DNA of 22,084 nt from Candidatus Sumerlaeota bacterium (GTDB taxonomy: Bacteria; Sumerlaeota; Sumerlaeia; JADFCT01), in NCBI GenBank assembly GCA_026398575.1, contig JAPLSP010000712.1:1-22084 (forward strand), written 5' to 3'. Below are positions 14,847-22,084 of the stretch, one piece after another. The translations under genes and the position numbers were made by a program. Below the pieces are notes generated by a model, which was not told the DNA's origin, did no database searches, and saw nothing but the letters and a program-made list of their open reading frames with translations. Each line of letters starts with the position of its first letter. Position 1 is the stretch's first letter.

Positions 14847-16343
14847 CTAGTCCTTTCTATTTTCATGCGCCGTCGCCAGCGCCATGATTTGCTCTTGCGT
14901 GGTTTCGCGGGCGTCCACGATGCCCATGTTGCGGCCATCATGCAGGACCATGATCCTATCACAACAGCGCAGCAGCTCCGGCAGCTCGGAACTGACCAGG
15001 ATCACGCCTTTGCCGCGCGCGGCCAGTTCTTCGATGATGCCATAGATGTCGCGCTTGGCGCCAACGTCTATTCCCCGCGTGGGGTCGTCCAGAAACAACA
15101 CCTTCGGGTCCACCAGCAGCCATCGCCCGAGCAAGGCCTTTTGCTGATTGCCGCCGCTGAGCGAGCTGACGGGGGCATCGTAGGAAGACGTCTTGATCGC
15201 CGAGCGCTCCAAGACTCTGCGCGCGCTTTCCATTTCGGCGCCTTGCCGGATGAATCCGCCCGTCGCAAGGCGCGGGAGCATCGCTATGGTCGTGTTCTCC
15301 TTGACGCTCATCCGCATCATCAGCCCCTGGAGCTTGCGGTCCTCGGGAAGCAGGCCGATCCCGCCGGCCATCGCCTCGCGCGCCGATCCGGGCGCAAGAG
15401 GCCTGCCTTCGAGCTCGATCCTGCCGCCCGTCACCGGGTCCAATCCGAATAGCGCCGCGCCGAGTTCGCTCCGTCCCGCTCCCACCAGCCCCGCGATTCC
15501 CAACACTTCGCCTGCATAAAGATCGAACGAGATATCCGCCAGTTTGGCCGTGCTCAGGTTCTTCACCGAAAGCAACGTCTGAGCGCCGCGATGGCTGACG
15601 TTGCGCGCGCTGTCCTTCAACTCGCGCCCGACCATCATCGTGATGATTTCATCCGCGCCGGTCTCGGAAGTCTTCAGCGTTCCGATATATTGGCCGTCGC
15701 GCAGCACGGTGATGCGGTCCGAGATGCGGAAAATTTCCTGCATCTTGTGCGAGACATAAACAATGGACACGCCCTTGGCCGTCAGCGCGCGGATCAGGCT
15801 GAACAGGCGCTCGACATCGTCGTCCGTCAGCGCGCTCGTTGGCTCGTCCATCAGGATCAGGCGCGCGTCCATGCTCAACGCGCGCGCGATGGCCGTCAGT
15901 TGCATTTGCCCGACCGGCAGGTCGCCGAGGCGCGCGCCGGGCGGGCAGCGCAGCCCCACTTGATCCATGAATGGCTGGCAAAACCGCTCCATCGCCGCGA
16001 AATTGACGTACTGCCCCCGTTCGGTCTTCGCATTGCAGATGGCGATGTTCTCGGCCACCGTCAGGTTCTGGAACAAATCCAGTTCCTGGAAGATGATCCC
16101 GATACCGAGTTTCTGCGCGTCCAGAGGATGATGAATCGCGGCGGCGCGCCCGTCGAAAAAAATCCGCCCGGCGTCCGGCTTGACGACGCCGGCGACGATC
16201 TTGGCCAGCGTGCTCTTGCCCGCGCCGTTTTCGCCGATGAGCGCGTGCGTCTCGCCCGCCGCTACCTCAAAGCGAACCTTCTGCAGCGCATAAACGCCGT
16301 CGTAGTGTTTCTCGATATCCTGAACTTCCAGCAAGGAGGCCAT
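14847..16343 (-). CDS. Sugar ABC transporter ATPase, double NBD (RbsA/MglA-like)
   Basis: The 498-residue protein has two fused ATPase domains, the usual length for RbsA. Domain 1 has Walker A G-E-N-G-A-G-K-S-T (37-45), a signature-like L-P-V-G-Q-M-Q-L and Walker B L-I-L-M-D-E-P-T. Domain 2 has a degenerate Walker A (G-L-V-G-A-G-R-S, Arg for Lys, as is normal in this family), signature S-G-G-N-Q-Q-K and L-F-L-D-D-P-T-R-G-I-D-V-G. I place the start at 16343 (M-A-S-L-L-E-V-Q-D-I-E-K-H-Y); the frame reaches 16505, but the added 54 residues are not family-like and overlap folC. It would power the permease encoded next. It is the first gene of the importer operon; the 145 bases after folC may hold its promoter, which I could not identify. 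Confidence 0.92.
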   Translation of the reverse strand: MASLLEVQDIEKHYDGVYALQKVRFEVAAGETHALIGENGAGKSTLAKIVAGVVKPDAGRIFFDGRAAAIHHPLDAQKLGIGIIFQELDLFQNLTVAENIAICNAKTERGQYVNFAAMERFCQPFMDQVGLRCPPGARLGDLPVGQMQLTAIARALSMDARLILMDEPTSALTDDDVERLFSLIRALTAKGVSIVYVSHKMQEIFRISDRITVLRDGQYIGTLKTSETGADEIITMMVGRELKDSARNVSHRGAQTLLSVKNLSTAKLADISFDLYAGEVLGIAGLVGAGRSELGAALFGLDPVTGGRIELEGRPLAPGSAREAMAGGIGLLPEDRKLQGLMMRMSVKENTTIAMLPRLATGGFIRQGAEMESARRVLERSAIKTSSYDAPVSSLSGGNQQKALLGRWLLVDPKVLFLDDPTRGIDVGAKRDIYGIIEELAARGKGVILVSSELPELLRCCDRIMVLHDGRNMGIVDARETTQEQIMALATAHENRKD

Positions 16344-16488
16344 GGAATAGTAATTTCTTTTGTATCTCGTTTCAGTCGGCGTTGGTTGTCCCGTCCGGCG
16401 TCTGGGACCTACATAATATTCCGGATTCATTATGCCACCTTGCAGACTGGCGGCGCCAACTGATTTTGATAGGCCAATCTTGATCGCA

Positions 16489-18009
16489 CTAACCCGCATC
16501 TTCAACGTCTTGGTTGTCCCTGCGGTCCCTTGGGTCCCTTACGTCCTTTGGGTCTTTCACCCTCTCCGCTCCCAGCAGCTCATTGTAAGCCTGGCGCAAC
16601 GGTTCAACAGAATAAAAAGAGCCGGTGGCAAGGATCAACGCGCGATCCGCGGATGAATCTTTTTTGGCAAGGCGCAGCGCCGTCCGCATGGCGTCGCGAG
16701 GAGATGCGGCGGTTTCACACGGCAAGCCCAATTCCTTTGCGAAGGCGGCAATCACATCCGCTCTGCACGCGCGCGGGGAAGGGGCGGCAAAGACGATCAG
16801 CCAGGGCGGACCGCCCGGCGCGCCTGAGTGAGTCAACCCGCTGGGAGGGTTCAGCGCGCGCAGTTCCGCCAGGGTTTCGCGGACGTTTTTGTCCGACAAA
16901 GCGCTGACAAGGACAATCGCATCGCGCTCAGGCCAGAAGCGGTTGACGGCGGCCACGGTTGCGCGCATCGAAAGCGGACAATGCGCGGCGTCGAGGATGA
17001 AGAGCGGCTCGCTGCCCGCCACCTCGAATCGCCCTGCCATGCGAACCTTGGCCGCGCCTGCGTATATCGCATAATCCGGAATATACCATCCTTTTGCGAG
17101 CAGCATCTCGACGGCGGCAAGCGCGGTTTGAAAGTTGCGGATTTGATGCTCGCCGGGCAGCGCCAGATGTATTTGGCCAAGGTCGGGAGCGCGCGCTTCC
17201 TTCTCACTTACGCGCGGGCGACATGCTTTAATGAGCGAGCCATGAGGTTTCATCCCGACGGCTTCGGCGTGAACTACTTCACAAGGGCGGATGACCGGAG
17301 CGGCGCGTTCGCGGGCGATCGCCAGGATCACCGGGGTGGCTTCGCGTTCGGCTGTTTCGGTCTGTTCGGCCAGGACGCACGGCGCGCCAGGCTTGATGAT
17401 GCCGCCCTTTTCGCGCGCGATGTCGGCCAGCGTCGGGCCGAGGATATGCTGATGGTCCAATCCCAGAGCAGTGATGATCGTCAATTCGGGCGCCACCACG
17501 TTTGTCGCATCCAGCCGCCCGCCCAATCCCGTTTCGATCACAGCGGCTTGGCAGTCCTCATCGGCGAAATGCTTCAGCCCCATGGCCGTCAGTATCTCGA
17601 ACGTGGTTCGGAAGTTATTGTCGCCGGGCGACGCTGGCGGGGTGGCGCCGAATTGCTCGCTGATCGTGCCGGCCAATTGCGCGAAGCATTTCGGGCTGAT
17701 CTCTTCGCCATTGATCCGGATGCGCTCGCGGAAACTGACCAGATGGGGCGAGGTATAGACGCCGGTCTTGATTCCCGCCGCCTGCAGAATCGCGCCCAGC
17801 AGCGCGCAGACCGATCCTTTGCCTTTGGTGCCCGCCACATGAATCAGCCCGGGGCGGCGATGCGGAGCGCCCAGGCGTTCGAGCAGCCCGGCAAATCGTT
17901 CGAGATCGAAGTTGGTCGTATTATAAACGGGCCATTTGCCGGCGGCTTCGTAGTTGACGAAGCTCAGCAGAAAGGCTTCAGCCTGGGCATAAGTTTCAAA
18001 GCGGGCCAT
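16489..18009 (-). CDS. folC: Folylpolyglutamate synthase / dihydrofolate synthase
   Basis: FolC joins glutamate to dihydropteroate or to folates, using ATP, in the cytoplasm. The 506-residue protein has the Mur-ligase-like P-loop G-T-K-G-K-G-S (60-66), T-S-P-H-L (86-90), the folate-loop region V-I-E-T-G-L-G-G-R-L-D-A-T-N, and a C-terminal domain starting near L-D-A-A-H-C-P. I start at M-A-R-F-E-T-Y-A-Q because it matches the family N-terminus; the frame reaches 18072, but that part lies inside a palindrome. It is longer than usual at the C-terminus. The last ~22 residues are a run of x-x-D triplets (K-D-P-K-D-V-R-D-P-R-D...) encoded by a 9-bp repeat. It is on the importer strand but probably functionally unrelated. 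Confidence 0.95.
   Translation of the reverse strand: MARFETYAQAEAFLLSFVNYEAAGKWPVYNTTNFDLERFAGLLERLGAPHRRPGLIHVAGTKGKGSVCALLGAILQAAGIKTGVYTSPHLVSFRERIRINGEEISPKCFAQLAGTISEQFGATPPASPGDNNFRTTFEILTAMGLKHFADEDCQAAVIETGLGGRLDATNVVAPELTIITALGLDHQHILGPTLADIAREKGGIIKPGAPCVLAEQTETAEREATPVILAIARERAAPVIRPCEVVHAEAVGMKPHGSLIKACRPRVSEKEARAPDLGQIHLALPGEHQIRNFQTALAAVEMLLAKGWYIPDYAIYAGAAKVRMAGRFEVAGSEPLFILDAAHCPLSMRATVAAVNRFWPERDAIVLVSALSDKNVRETLAELRALNPPSGLTHSGAPGGPPWLIVFAAPSPRACRADVIAAFAKELGLPCETAASPRDAMRTALRLAKKDSSADRALILATGSFYSVEPLRQAYNELLGAERVKDPKDVRDPRDRRDNQDVEDAG
16498..16557 (-). repeat. 9-bp tandem repeat within the folC 3' end
   Basis: About seven imperfect units (GGTCCCTTG-type on the plus strand) encode x-x-D triplets at the end of FolC. 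The periodicity in protein and DNA agrees, which suggests that slippage has lengthened the tail without breaking the frame. Confidence 0.75.
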
Positions 18010-18026
18010 AATCGGAACGCCGGTCC

Positions 18027-18132
18027 AGGAGCCTGTCGGAGAACCGCGTATCTTCCCCATGAAAACGCTCAAAAGCCGGCGCTTTTCATGGGGAAGATAC
18101 CTTAGAGACTCCGAGTTCTCCGACAGGCTCCT
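18027..18132. repeat. Nested palindromic element upstream of folC
   Basis: The outer arms 18027-18044 and 18115-18132 are perfectly complementary (AGGAGCCTGTCGGAGAAC). The inner arms 18048-18065 and 18083-18100 are also perfect (GTATCTTCCCCATGAAAA). A 17-base loop is in the centre. The element starts 17 bases upstream of the folC ATG. It is built like the 9984-10130 element but has a different sequence. Confidence 0.88.
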
Positions 18133-18144
18133 TGCGCATGGCGA

Positions 18145-18172
18145 TTGACAAGAGACGCTGGGCAGATAGAAT
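18145..18172 (+). promoter_or_regulatory. Candidate strong sigma-70-type promoter for the EnvC-like gene
   Basis: TTGACA (18145-18150, 6/6) and TAGAAT (18167-18172, 5/6) are 16 bases apart. The expected transcript start is ~70 bases before the ATG at 18250. It lies just outside the palindrome. Confidence 0.6.
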
Positions 18173-18249
18173 CACGCCTAAAGATGAGGATGCAAGACGG
18201 TATTTTCCGAATGAAAGACTAGTCTCTTAATTCGTTCACGATTATCCAA

Positions 18250-19590
18250 ATGAAAAATCTGCTCACTCTATCGCTTCTACTCGCGCTGACGCTTTGTCCC
18301 GCCTTGGCTCCGGCGGGAGACGAAACCGACGAGACGCGGCTGAAACTGATGGAACTCAACCGCAAGATCAAGGACCAGGAACTGCAATTGAAGGATCTGG
18401 ATCAAAAGGACGTCGAATATCGCAAGCAGGCGCAGCAGTATAAAGAGTTTCTCGAGCTGCGAAACAAAGATAACAAATATTTCGACAAGATCGTTTCTGA
18501 AACAAAGGCCGCAGTCGAAAAAAGCCAGCAGGAGCTCGAGACCTGCCGCGCGGATCAGCAAAAATACGAGGATCGGCTGGATCGCTGGCTCAAGATGTTC
18601 GCGCTCAGCGCCACGGGCGATATTGACAAGGCGGGCGCCCAACCCGGCCGGGTCAATGCGCTGGTCATGTTGCGCGCGCAATGCCGGCAGTTGGTCGTTC
18701 AAGCGCAACTGGCCCGCGAAGCCCAGGTCAAAGCGCAGGAGCGTCTGCAAAGCCTTTACGAAACGCGCGAACGCTATGAAGCCTTCAGCAAATTCGCCGG
18801 CGCCAGCGCTTCGACCATCGAGATCAATCTCAAGTTGGGCAAGCAGCGCATGGATGCCATCGCCGCGCTCAAAGAAAAAGGCCAGCAATCCATCAGCTTG
18901 CTCGAAAAAGAGCGCCAACAACTCGACAGCCTGTTGGCAAGCCTGAAAATGCAATTGGGACCCAATGGCAATACGCCGGGTTATGAGCAATCTCTAAAGG
19001 AACCGCCGAAGCCCCTTGCGGGGTTGGCGCAACCCCCCGCCACCGGCGCTGCCGGGACTGGCAATGCGCCGGGCGCCAATAATACCGGTTCTGCCCGGGA
19101 TCCCAATGCCCCGAAATCTCCGCCTTCGCCAGGCGCAACCGATTCGGGGACCAAAACGCCCGACGCCACGGCGCTCGCGGCAAAATCCGGCGGCAAGGCC
19201 ACCGCGGGATCGCCTCCCGGTCCGCCGACGGCCGAAACCGCCTTCACCAACCTGTTGACTGCGCCGCCCAATACCCCTGTGCTGGCGGTTGAAAGCGGCC
19301 ACGTCTGGTTTGCCGGGCCGTTTGAGGGATGGGGCAATCTCGTGGTCATTCACCACAAAGACGACATGGTCTCGGTCTATGGCTACCTGGCCGACATCGC
19401 CGTGCGCGCGAACATCAACGTCTATAAGGGCCAGGAGATCGGCTGGGTCGGCCCGCTCAAGACTTCCTCGAAATACGGCGTCAGCTTCGAAGTGCGCCGC
19501 GGCACAGACGAAACGCGCGCGATTGATCCGGCCAAATGGAAACCTTCGAGCGGGGATTTGAAAGCGATACTCTTGGGCAAAACGCCATAG
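18250..19590 (+). CDS. EnvC-like coiled-coil protein with degenerate LytM (M23) domain
   Basis: The 446-residue protein starts with a signal peptide (cleavage near A-P-A-G, ~22). A long coiled coil (~27-240) is rich in E, K and Q. A Pro/Gly/Ala/Thr-rich linker spans ~245-335. The C-terminal ~100 residues are a LytM fold: S-G-H-V-W-F-A-G-P-F-E-G-W-G-N-L-V-V-I-H-H, V-Y-G-Y-L, K-G-Q-E-I-G-W-V-G, and G-V-S-F-E-V-R. Active M23 enzymes have Y-G-H-L and a zinc-binding H-x-x-x-D. Here the His of Y-G-H-L is Tyr, so it is probably a non-catalytic activator of cell-wall amidases, like EnvC, acting in daughter-cell separation. No amidase gene is in the window. A good promoter precedes it, but the ATG lacks a clear Shine-Dalgarno. 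Confidence 0.82.
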   Translation: MKNLLTLSLLLALTLCPALAPAGDETDETRLKLMELNRKIKDQELQLKDLDQKDVEYRKQAQQYKEFLELRNKDNKYFDKIVSETKAAVEKSQQELETCRADQQKYEDRLDRWLKMFALSATGDIDKAGAQPGRVNALVMLRAQCRQLVVQAQLAREAQVKAQERLQSLYETRERYEAFSKFAGASASTIEINLKLGKQRMDAIAALKEKGQQSISLLEKERQQLDSLLASLKMQLGPNGNTPGYEQSLKEPPKPLAGLAQPPATGAAGTGNAPGANNTGSARDPNAPKSPPSPGATDSGTKTPDATALAAKSGGKATAGSPPGPPTAETAFTNLLTAPPNTPVLAVESGHVWFAGPFEGWGNLVVIHHKDDMVSVYGYLADIAVRANINVYKGQEIGWVGPLKTSSKYGVSFEVRRGTDETRAIDPAKWKPSSGDLKAILLGKTP

Positions 19591-19625
19591 AGTCTGGGAT
19601 TACAAATTGAATGGAAGGACATATT

Positions 19626-20195
19626 ATGAATTCACATAGCAAGATAGAGAGTATCCTGTGTGGAATTATACGAAAATATGCAAATTCCTTCGCTCAGAAA
19701 GTGTATCAAGAAGAGAATTGCGATCATGATCTGATTATGGATATTTTTGGCATATCCCCAGATCTCAAGCGAGAAAATCGACAATACTGGGGACGCGAAC
19801 TAGGTATGTGCTGGCAATTAATTGTATCAGAATTATGCAAGCTTTGCTGCCATGATTATTCTCCTGCTCTTCGATTGGATCGCGATGAACCATGCGATTT
19901 TTGTATTAAGAATAGAGCAATTGATACTAAATATAGAATTGGCTCCGGCGATGCTGGGACTTTGAAAAAGTTTAAGTCCTATGGCGTTTTGCTACGTTCG
20001 AAGGGATATACTCCCATAACACTCCTTGTTCGGGATGATAATCTTCCAGCAGCAATGACAGCTCTTTCTGTTGGGCAATGGGAAGTATATACAGGAAATG
20101 ATACCTTCAACTATATCAAAGATTTGACTGGTTTTGATCTCAAAGAATGGTTGGAGAAACTAAAGAATGAGAAGTGTTTTATAATAACTAAGTGA
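19626..20195 (+). CDS. Type II restriction endonuclease, possibly ApaLI-like
   Basis: The 189-residue protein lies directly before a DNA methyltransferase, the usual type II layout. It has a PD-(D/E)xK-like element: acidic D-E-P-C-D-F (87-92), then A-I-D-T-K-Y-R (98-104) with D100-x-K102, followed by I-G-S-G-D-A-G-T-L-K-K-F-K. The N-terminal I-S-P-D-L-K-R-E-N-R-Q-Y-W-G-R-E-L-G-M-C-W and the core remind me of the ApaLI family (which cuts GTGCAC), but this is from memory. I start at 19626 because GAAGGA lies 7-8 bases upstream; ATG 19611 is in frame but has no such site. The gene is AT-rich compared with its left neighbour, a sign of transfer. Confidence 0.65.
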   Translation: MNSHSKIESILCGIIRKYANSFAQKVYQEENCDHDLIMDIFGISPDLKRENRQYWGRELGMCWQLIVSELCKLCCHDYSPALRLDRDEPCDFCIKNRAIDTKYRIGSGDAGTLKKFKSYGVLLRSKGYTPITLLVRDDNLPAAMTALSVGQWEVYTGNDTFNYIKDLTGFDLKEWLEKLKNEKCFIITK

Positions 20196-20204
20196 GGTGA
20201 TTTC

Positions 20205-21137
20205 ATGGAAGTAAATATTATTTATAAAGGCGATTGTACTGATATTCTCAAGACATTGCCCAATGATTCTATTGCCGCATGTATCACAGATCCTCCATAT
20301 AATTATGAATTTATTGGACGCGAATGGGATCATGAGGAAATTAAACGTAGAATTACTAGAATTCAGAATGCAAGTACAATTGTTAAAAACATTCCTTATG
20401 GAAGTGGTCTTGCAGGGGGAGTCAGGAATGAAAGATGGTATGAGAGGAATCGAGAAAATGTTTTGGAATATATGAAATGGATTCAGAATTGGGGTGCAGA
20501 AGTCTTTCGAGTATGCAAGGCAGGCGCTTATATTGCTGTGTTTTCAAGCACAAGATCGGCTGCTCACCTACAGGTGGCACTTGAAAATGAAGGTTTTTAT
20601 TCTAGAGATTGCCTCGTATTCAGAAGACATGCGGGAATACCAAAAGGTTTAAATATAGAGAGAAAATTGGAGAAGGATAATGATCCATGCAGTGCGGAAT
20701 GGAGAGGATGGCATAGTTGTTTAAGAAATGAATGGGAAGCGATTGTTCTCTTGCAGAAACCACTCATTAATAATTATATACAAACTATTAAAGAAAATGG
20801 AATTGGACTTATTAAGGCTATCAATTTTGACGGGTCATTTCAATCTAATATACTGGAAGGCTATCAGCGAGATCCGATTGAGGCGAATAATGGCCACTGT
20901 ACTGTAAAACCCATGCTCTTGATGAAAAAACTTATTCAAATGTTCGTTCCCATATCCAGAAATAATATTGTAATTGATCCATTTTGTGGTACAGGAAGCA
21001 CATTGATTGCTGCTCAAATCTTATCTGTTCCCTATATCGGTATCGAAATAGAAAATGAATATATTATTGCTGCTAAAAAACGACTTCAACAAGCAGATAA
21101 TTATGAGATTGATGATTTATTAGAACTGGCTGTATGA
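20205..21137 (+). CDS. DNA methyltransferase (N4-cytosine/N6-adenine type, beta-class order)
   Basis: The 310-residue enzyme should protect host DNA from the endonuclease encoded 9 bases upstream. The catalytic motif D-P-P-Y (29-32, in C-I-T-D-P-P-Y-N-Y-E-F) is N-terminal, and the AdoMet-binding motif F-C-G-T-G (260-264, in V-I-D-P-F-C-G-T-G-S-T-L) is C-terminal; this order defines the beta class. D-P-P-Y occurs in both N6-adenine and N4-cytosine enzymes, so the modified base is not determined. GAGGTG is 5-6 bases before the ATG, a better site than that of the nuclease. Codon use is AT-rich like its partner. The target-recognition part would be ~60-250, where I recognise nothing specific. Confidence 0.9.
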   Translation: MEVNIIYKGDCTDILKTLPNDSIAACITDPPYNYEFIGREWDHEEIKRRITRIQNASTIVKNIPYGSGLAGGVRNERWYERNRENVLEYMKWIQNWGAEVFRVCKAGAYIAVFSSTRSAAHLQVALENEGFYSRDCLVFRRHAGIPKGLNIERKLEKDNDPCSAEWRGWHSCLRNEWEAIVLLQKPLINNYIQTIKENGIGLIKAINFDGSFQSNILEGYQRDPIEANNGHCTVKPMLLMKKLIQMFVPISRNNIVIDPFCGTGSTLIAAQILSVPYIGIEIENEYIIAAKKRLQQADNYEIDDLLELAV

Positions 21138-21252
21138 GAATTTATGGCGAAGTTTGGATAATCAAGAAAACGTCAGCATGAGATTTGCTAAATAGCTTGA
21201 TAAGGAATGAGTGTTAAGCCATCTAATCTAATACTGCAAGGCAAAGATCACA

Positions 21253-21779
21253 ATGAGTACTATTTCCAAGATTAATTCCCTGCTTAAGAAGCATTATTCA
21301 GTCGTTCGTTGCACTCTGGATTTTCGCAGTCCGCTTGAACTATTGATCTCTACAATTCTCGCGGCGCAATGCACCGACGAGCGCGTGAACAAGGTCACGC
21401 CCGCGCTCTTCAAAAAGTATCCGGACGCCGCGGCCTTTGCGCGCGCCTCGCAGGAGGAAATTGAAGAGGCGATCCGCTCGACTGGCTTTTTTCGCAACAA
21501 AGCCAAGTCCATCCGCACTTGTTGCCAGCAACTGATCGAGAAGCACGGCGGCCAGGTTCCGAAGACGATGGAGGAGTTGACAGCGCTGCAAGGCGTCGGG
21601 CGAAAAACGGCCAACGTTATCCTCGGAAACGCCTACGGCGTTCCCGGCGTCGTCGTGGATACGCACGTCACGCGCCTGTCGCAGCGGATGGGCCTCACCG
21701 AGAAATCTGCATCGCCCGCAAACCGAAATGCCCGATATGCCCTATGAACAAGATTTGTCCCTCAGCTTTTCGAGTATGA
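21253..21779 (+). pseudogene. nth: Endonuclease III, broken by internal deletion and frameshift
   Basis: Endonuclease III is a base-excision-repair glycosylase/lyase for oxidised pyrimidines. The first frame (21253-21747) matches it through the helix-hairpin-helix L-Q-G-V-G-R-K-T-A-N with catalytic K118 and V-D-T-H-V with D136, up to R-M-G-L-T-E-K. It then runs into unrelated residues and stops. The family C-terminus continues in the +1 frame: R-E-I-C-I-A-R-K-P-K-C-P-I-C-P-M-N-K-I-C, with cysteines spaced 6, 2 and 5 as in the 4Fe-4S cluster (21708-21758). About 30-35 residues normally between these parts are missing, so a deletion near 21696-21705 also shifted the frame. The first ~100 bases are AT-rich while the rest is GC-rich. 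Confidence 0.88.
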
Positions 21780-21823
21780 TTAAGTAGTCTTTACATGAAA
21801 ATTAACCTAAAAGGTTTTCAATC

Positions 21824-22015
21824 ATGAATCCTAAGCAAGAATTCATTGATTTTCTTCACAAAGAAAATATTTCGATAGAAAAAATCCGAGGGACTAATAT
21901 TATTAAAGCAAACTCTAGAGCAATTTTCTATATACGCTATAGCAAGAACCTAGCTATAGCTAAAACTTTTGGTTCCCTTGAGGAATTAGTGGGTGAAAAG
22001 CGGTGCTCATCCTGA
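21824..22015 (+). CDS. Short AT-rich ORF of unknown function, perhaps truncated
   Basis: The 63-residue product begins M-N-P-K-Q-E-F-I-D-F-L-H-K-E-N-I-S-I-E-K-I-R-G-T-N and has I-F-Y-I-R-Y-S-K-N. The N-terminal ~45 residues look like a real small domain; the end (E-K-R-C-S-S) looks abrupt, as if a longer gene had been cut. Its composition resembles the restriction-modification genes. I do not recognise a family. The remaining 69 bases of the window show nothing. Confidence 0.45.
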   Translation: MNPKQEFIDFLHKENISIEKIRGTNIIKANSRAIFYIRYSKNLAIAKTFGSLEELVGEKRCSS

Positions 22016-22084
22016 GTGCACAGTCGTAACTTGGAATCAGCATGAACGTGATCATCGTTTGAGTTTTCGAAGGCATGGGAGGAA

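Noticed and set aside
16828..18105. 425-codon plus-strand ORF
   Set aside because: It is antisense to folC and has no recognisable domain.
1..22084. tRNA, rRNA or riboswitch genes
   Set aside because: Reading the intergenic regions on both strands showed no cloverleaf with a T-loop motif, no rRNA-like sequence and no riboswitch core I recognise; this was not checked with a covariance search.

Overview
The window looks like chromosomal DNA of an uncultured Gram-negative bacterium. The evidence is a lipoprotein-type sugar-binding protein, an EnvC-like LytM protein, Dlt-like envelope acylation genes, a secreted InlB-type repeat protein with a dockerin-like tail, and many intergenic palindromes and short tandem repeats. 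The general style recalls PVC-group or candidate-phylum genomes, but I cannot place it further. Most of it is GC-rich. About 19.6-21.35 kb and the last 300 bases are clearly AT-rich.

Layout. 1-979 is the C-terminal end of a repeat protein. 980-2155 holds a palindrome, a doubtful small ORF and the C-terminal remnant of an extended SDR enzyme. 2156-5038 (minus) is a two-component pair: a PocR-GAF-GAF sensor kinase followed with no gap by a receiver protein. 5039-7760 is a decayed mobile-element zone with a tyrosine-recombinase remnant, four copies of a small REP-like hairpin, and an IS1634-like element flanked by CTAG. 7926-12637 (+) is a five-gene Dlt-like cluster: amino-acid-type adenylating ligase, acyl carrier protein, MBOAT acyltransferase, a 47-residue single-TM microprotein ending in Y-E-G-F, and a DltD-like SGNH protein. 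12675-16343 (minus) is a ribose/xylose-type ABC importer, with folC upstream on the same strand (16489-18009). 18250-19590 is an EnvC-like protein with its own promoter. 19626-21137 is a type II restriction-modification pair. 21253-21779 is an endonuclease III gene broken by an internal deletion and frameshift. A short orphan ORF follows.

The most interesting unit is the Dlt-like cluster. By analogy with DltABCXD, the ligase would charge the carrier protein. The MBOAT protein would pass the acyl or aminoacyl group across the membrane, possibly through the tyrosine near the microprotein's C-terminus. The SGNH protein, which has Cys where Ser is usual, would place it on an unknown envelope polymer. 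Two intergenic inverted repeats split the cluster (9439-9646 and 9984-10130). A second theme is 9-10 bp tandem repeats at gene ends, in the folC 3' end, the DltD-like 3' end and the permease 5' side, which appear to have changed protein termini.
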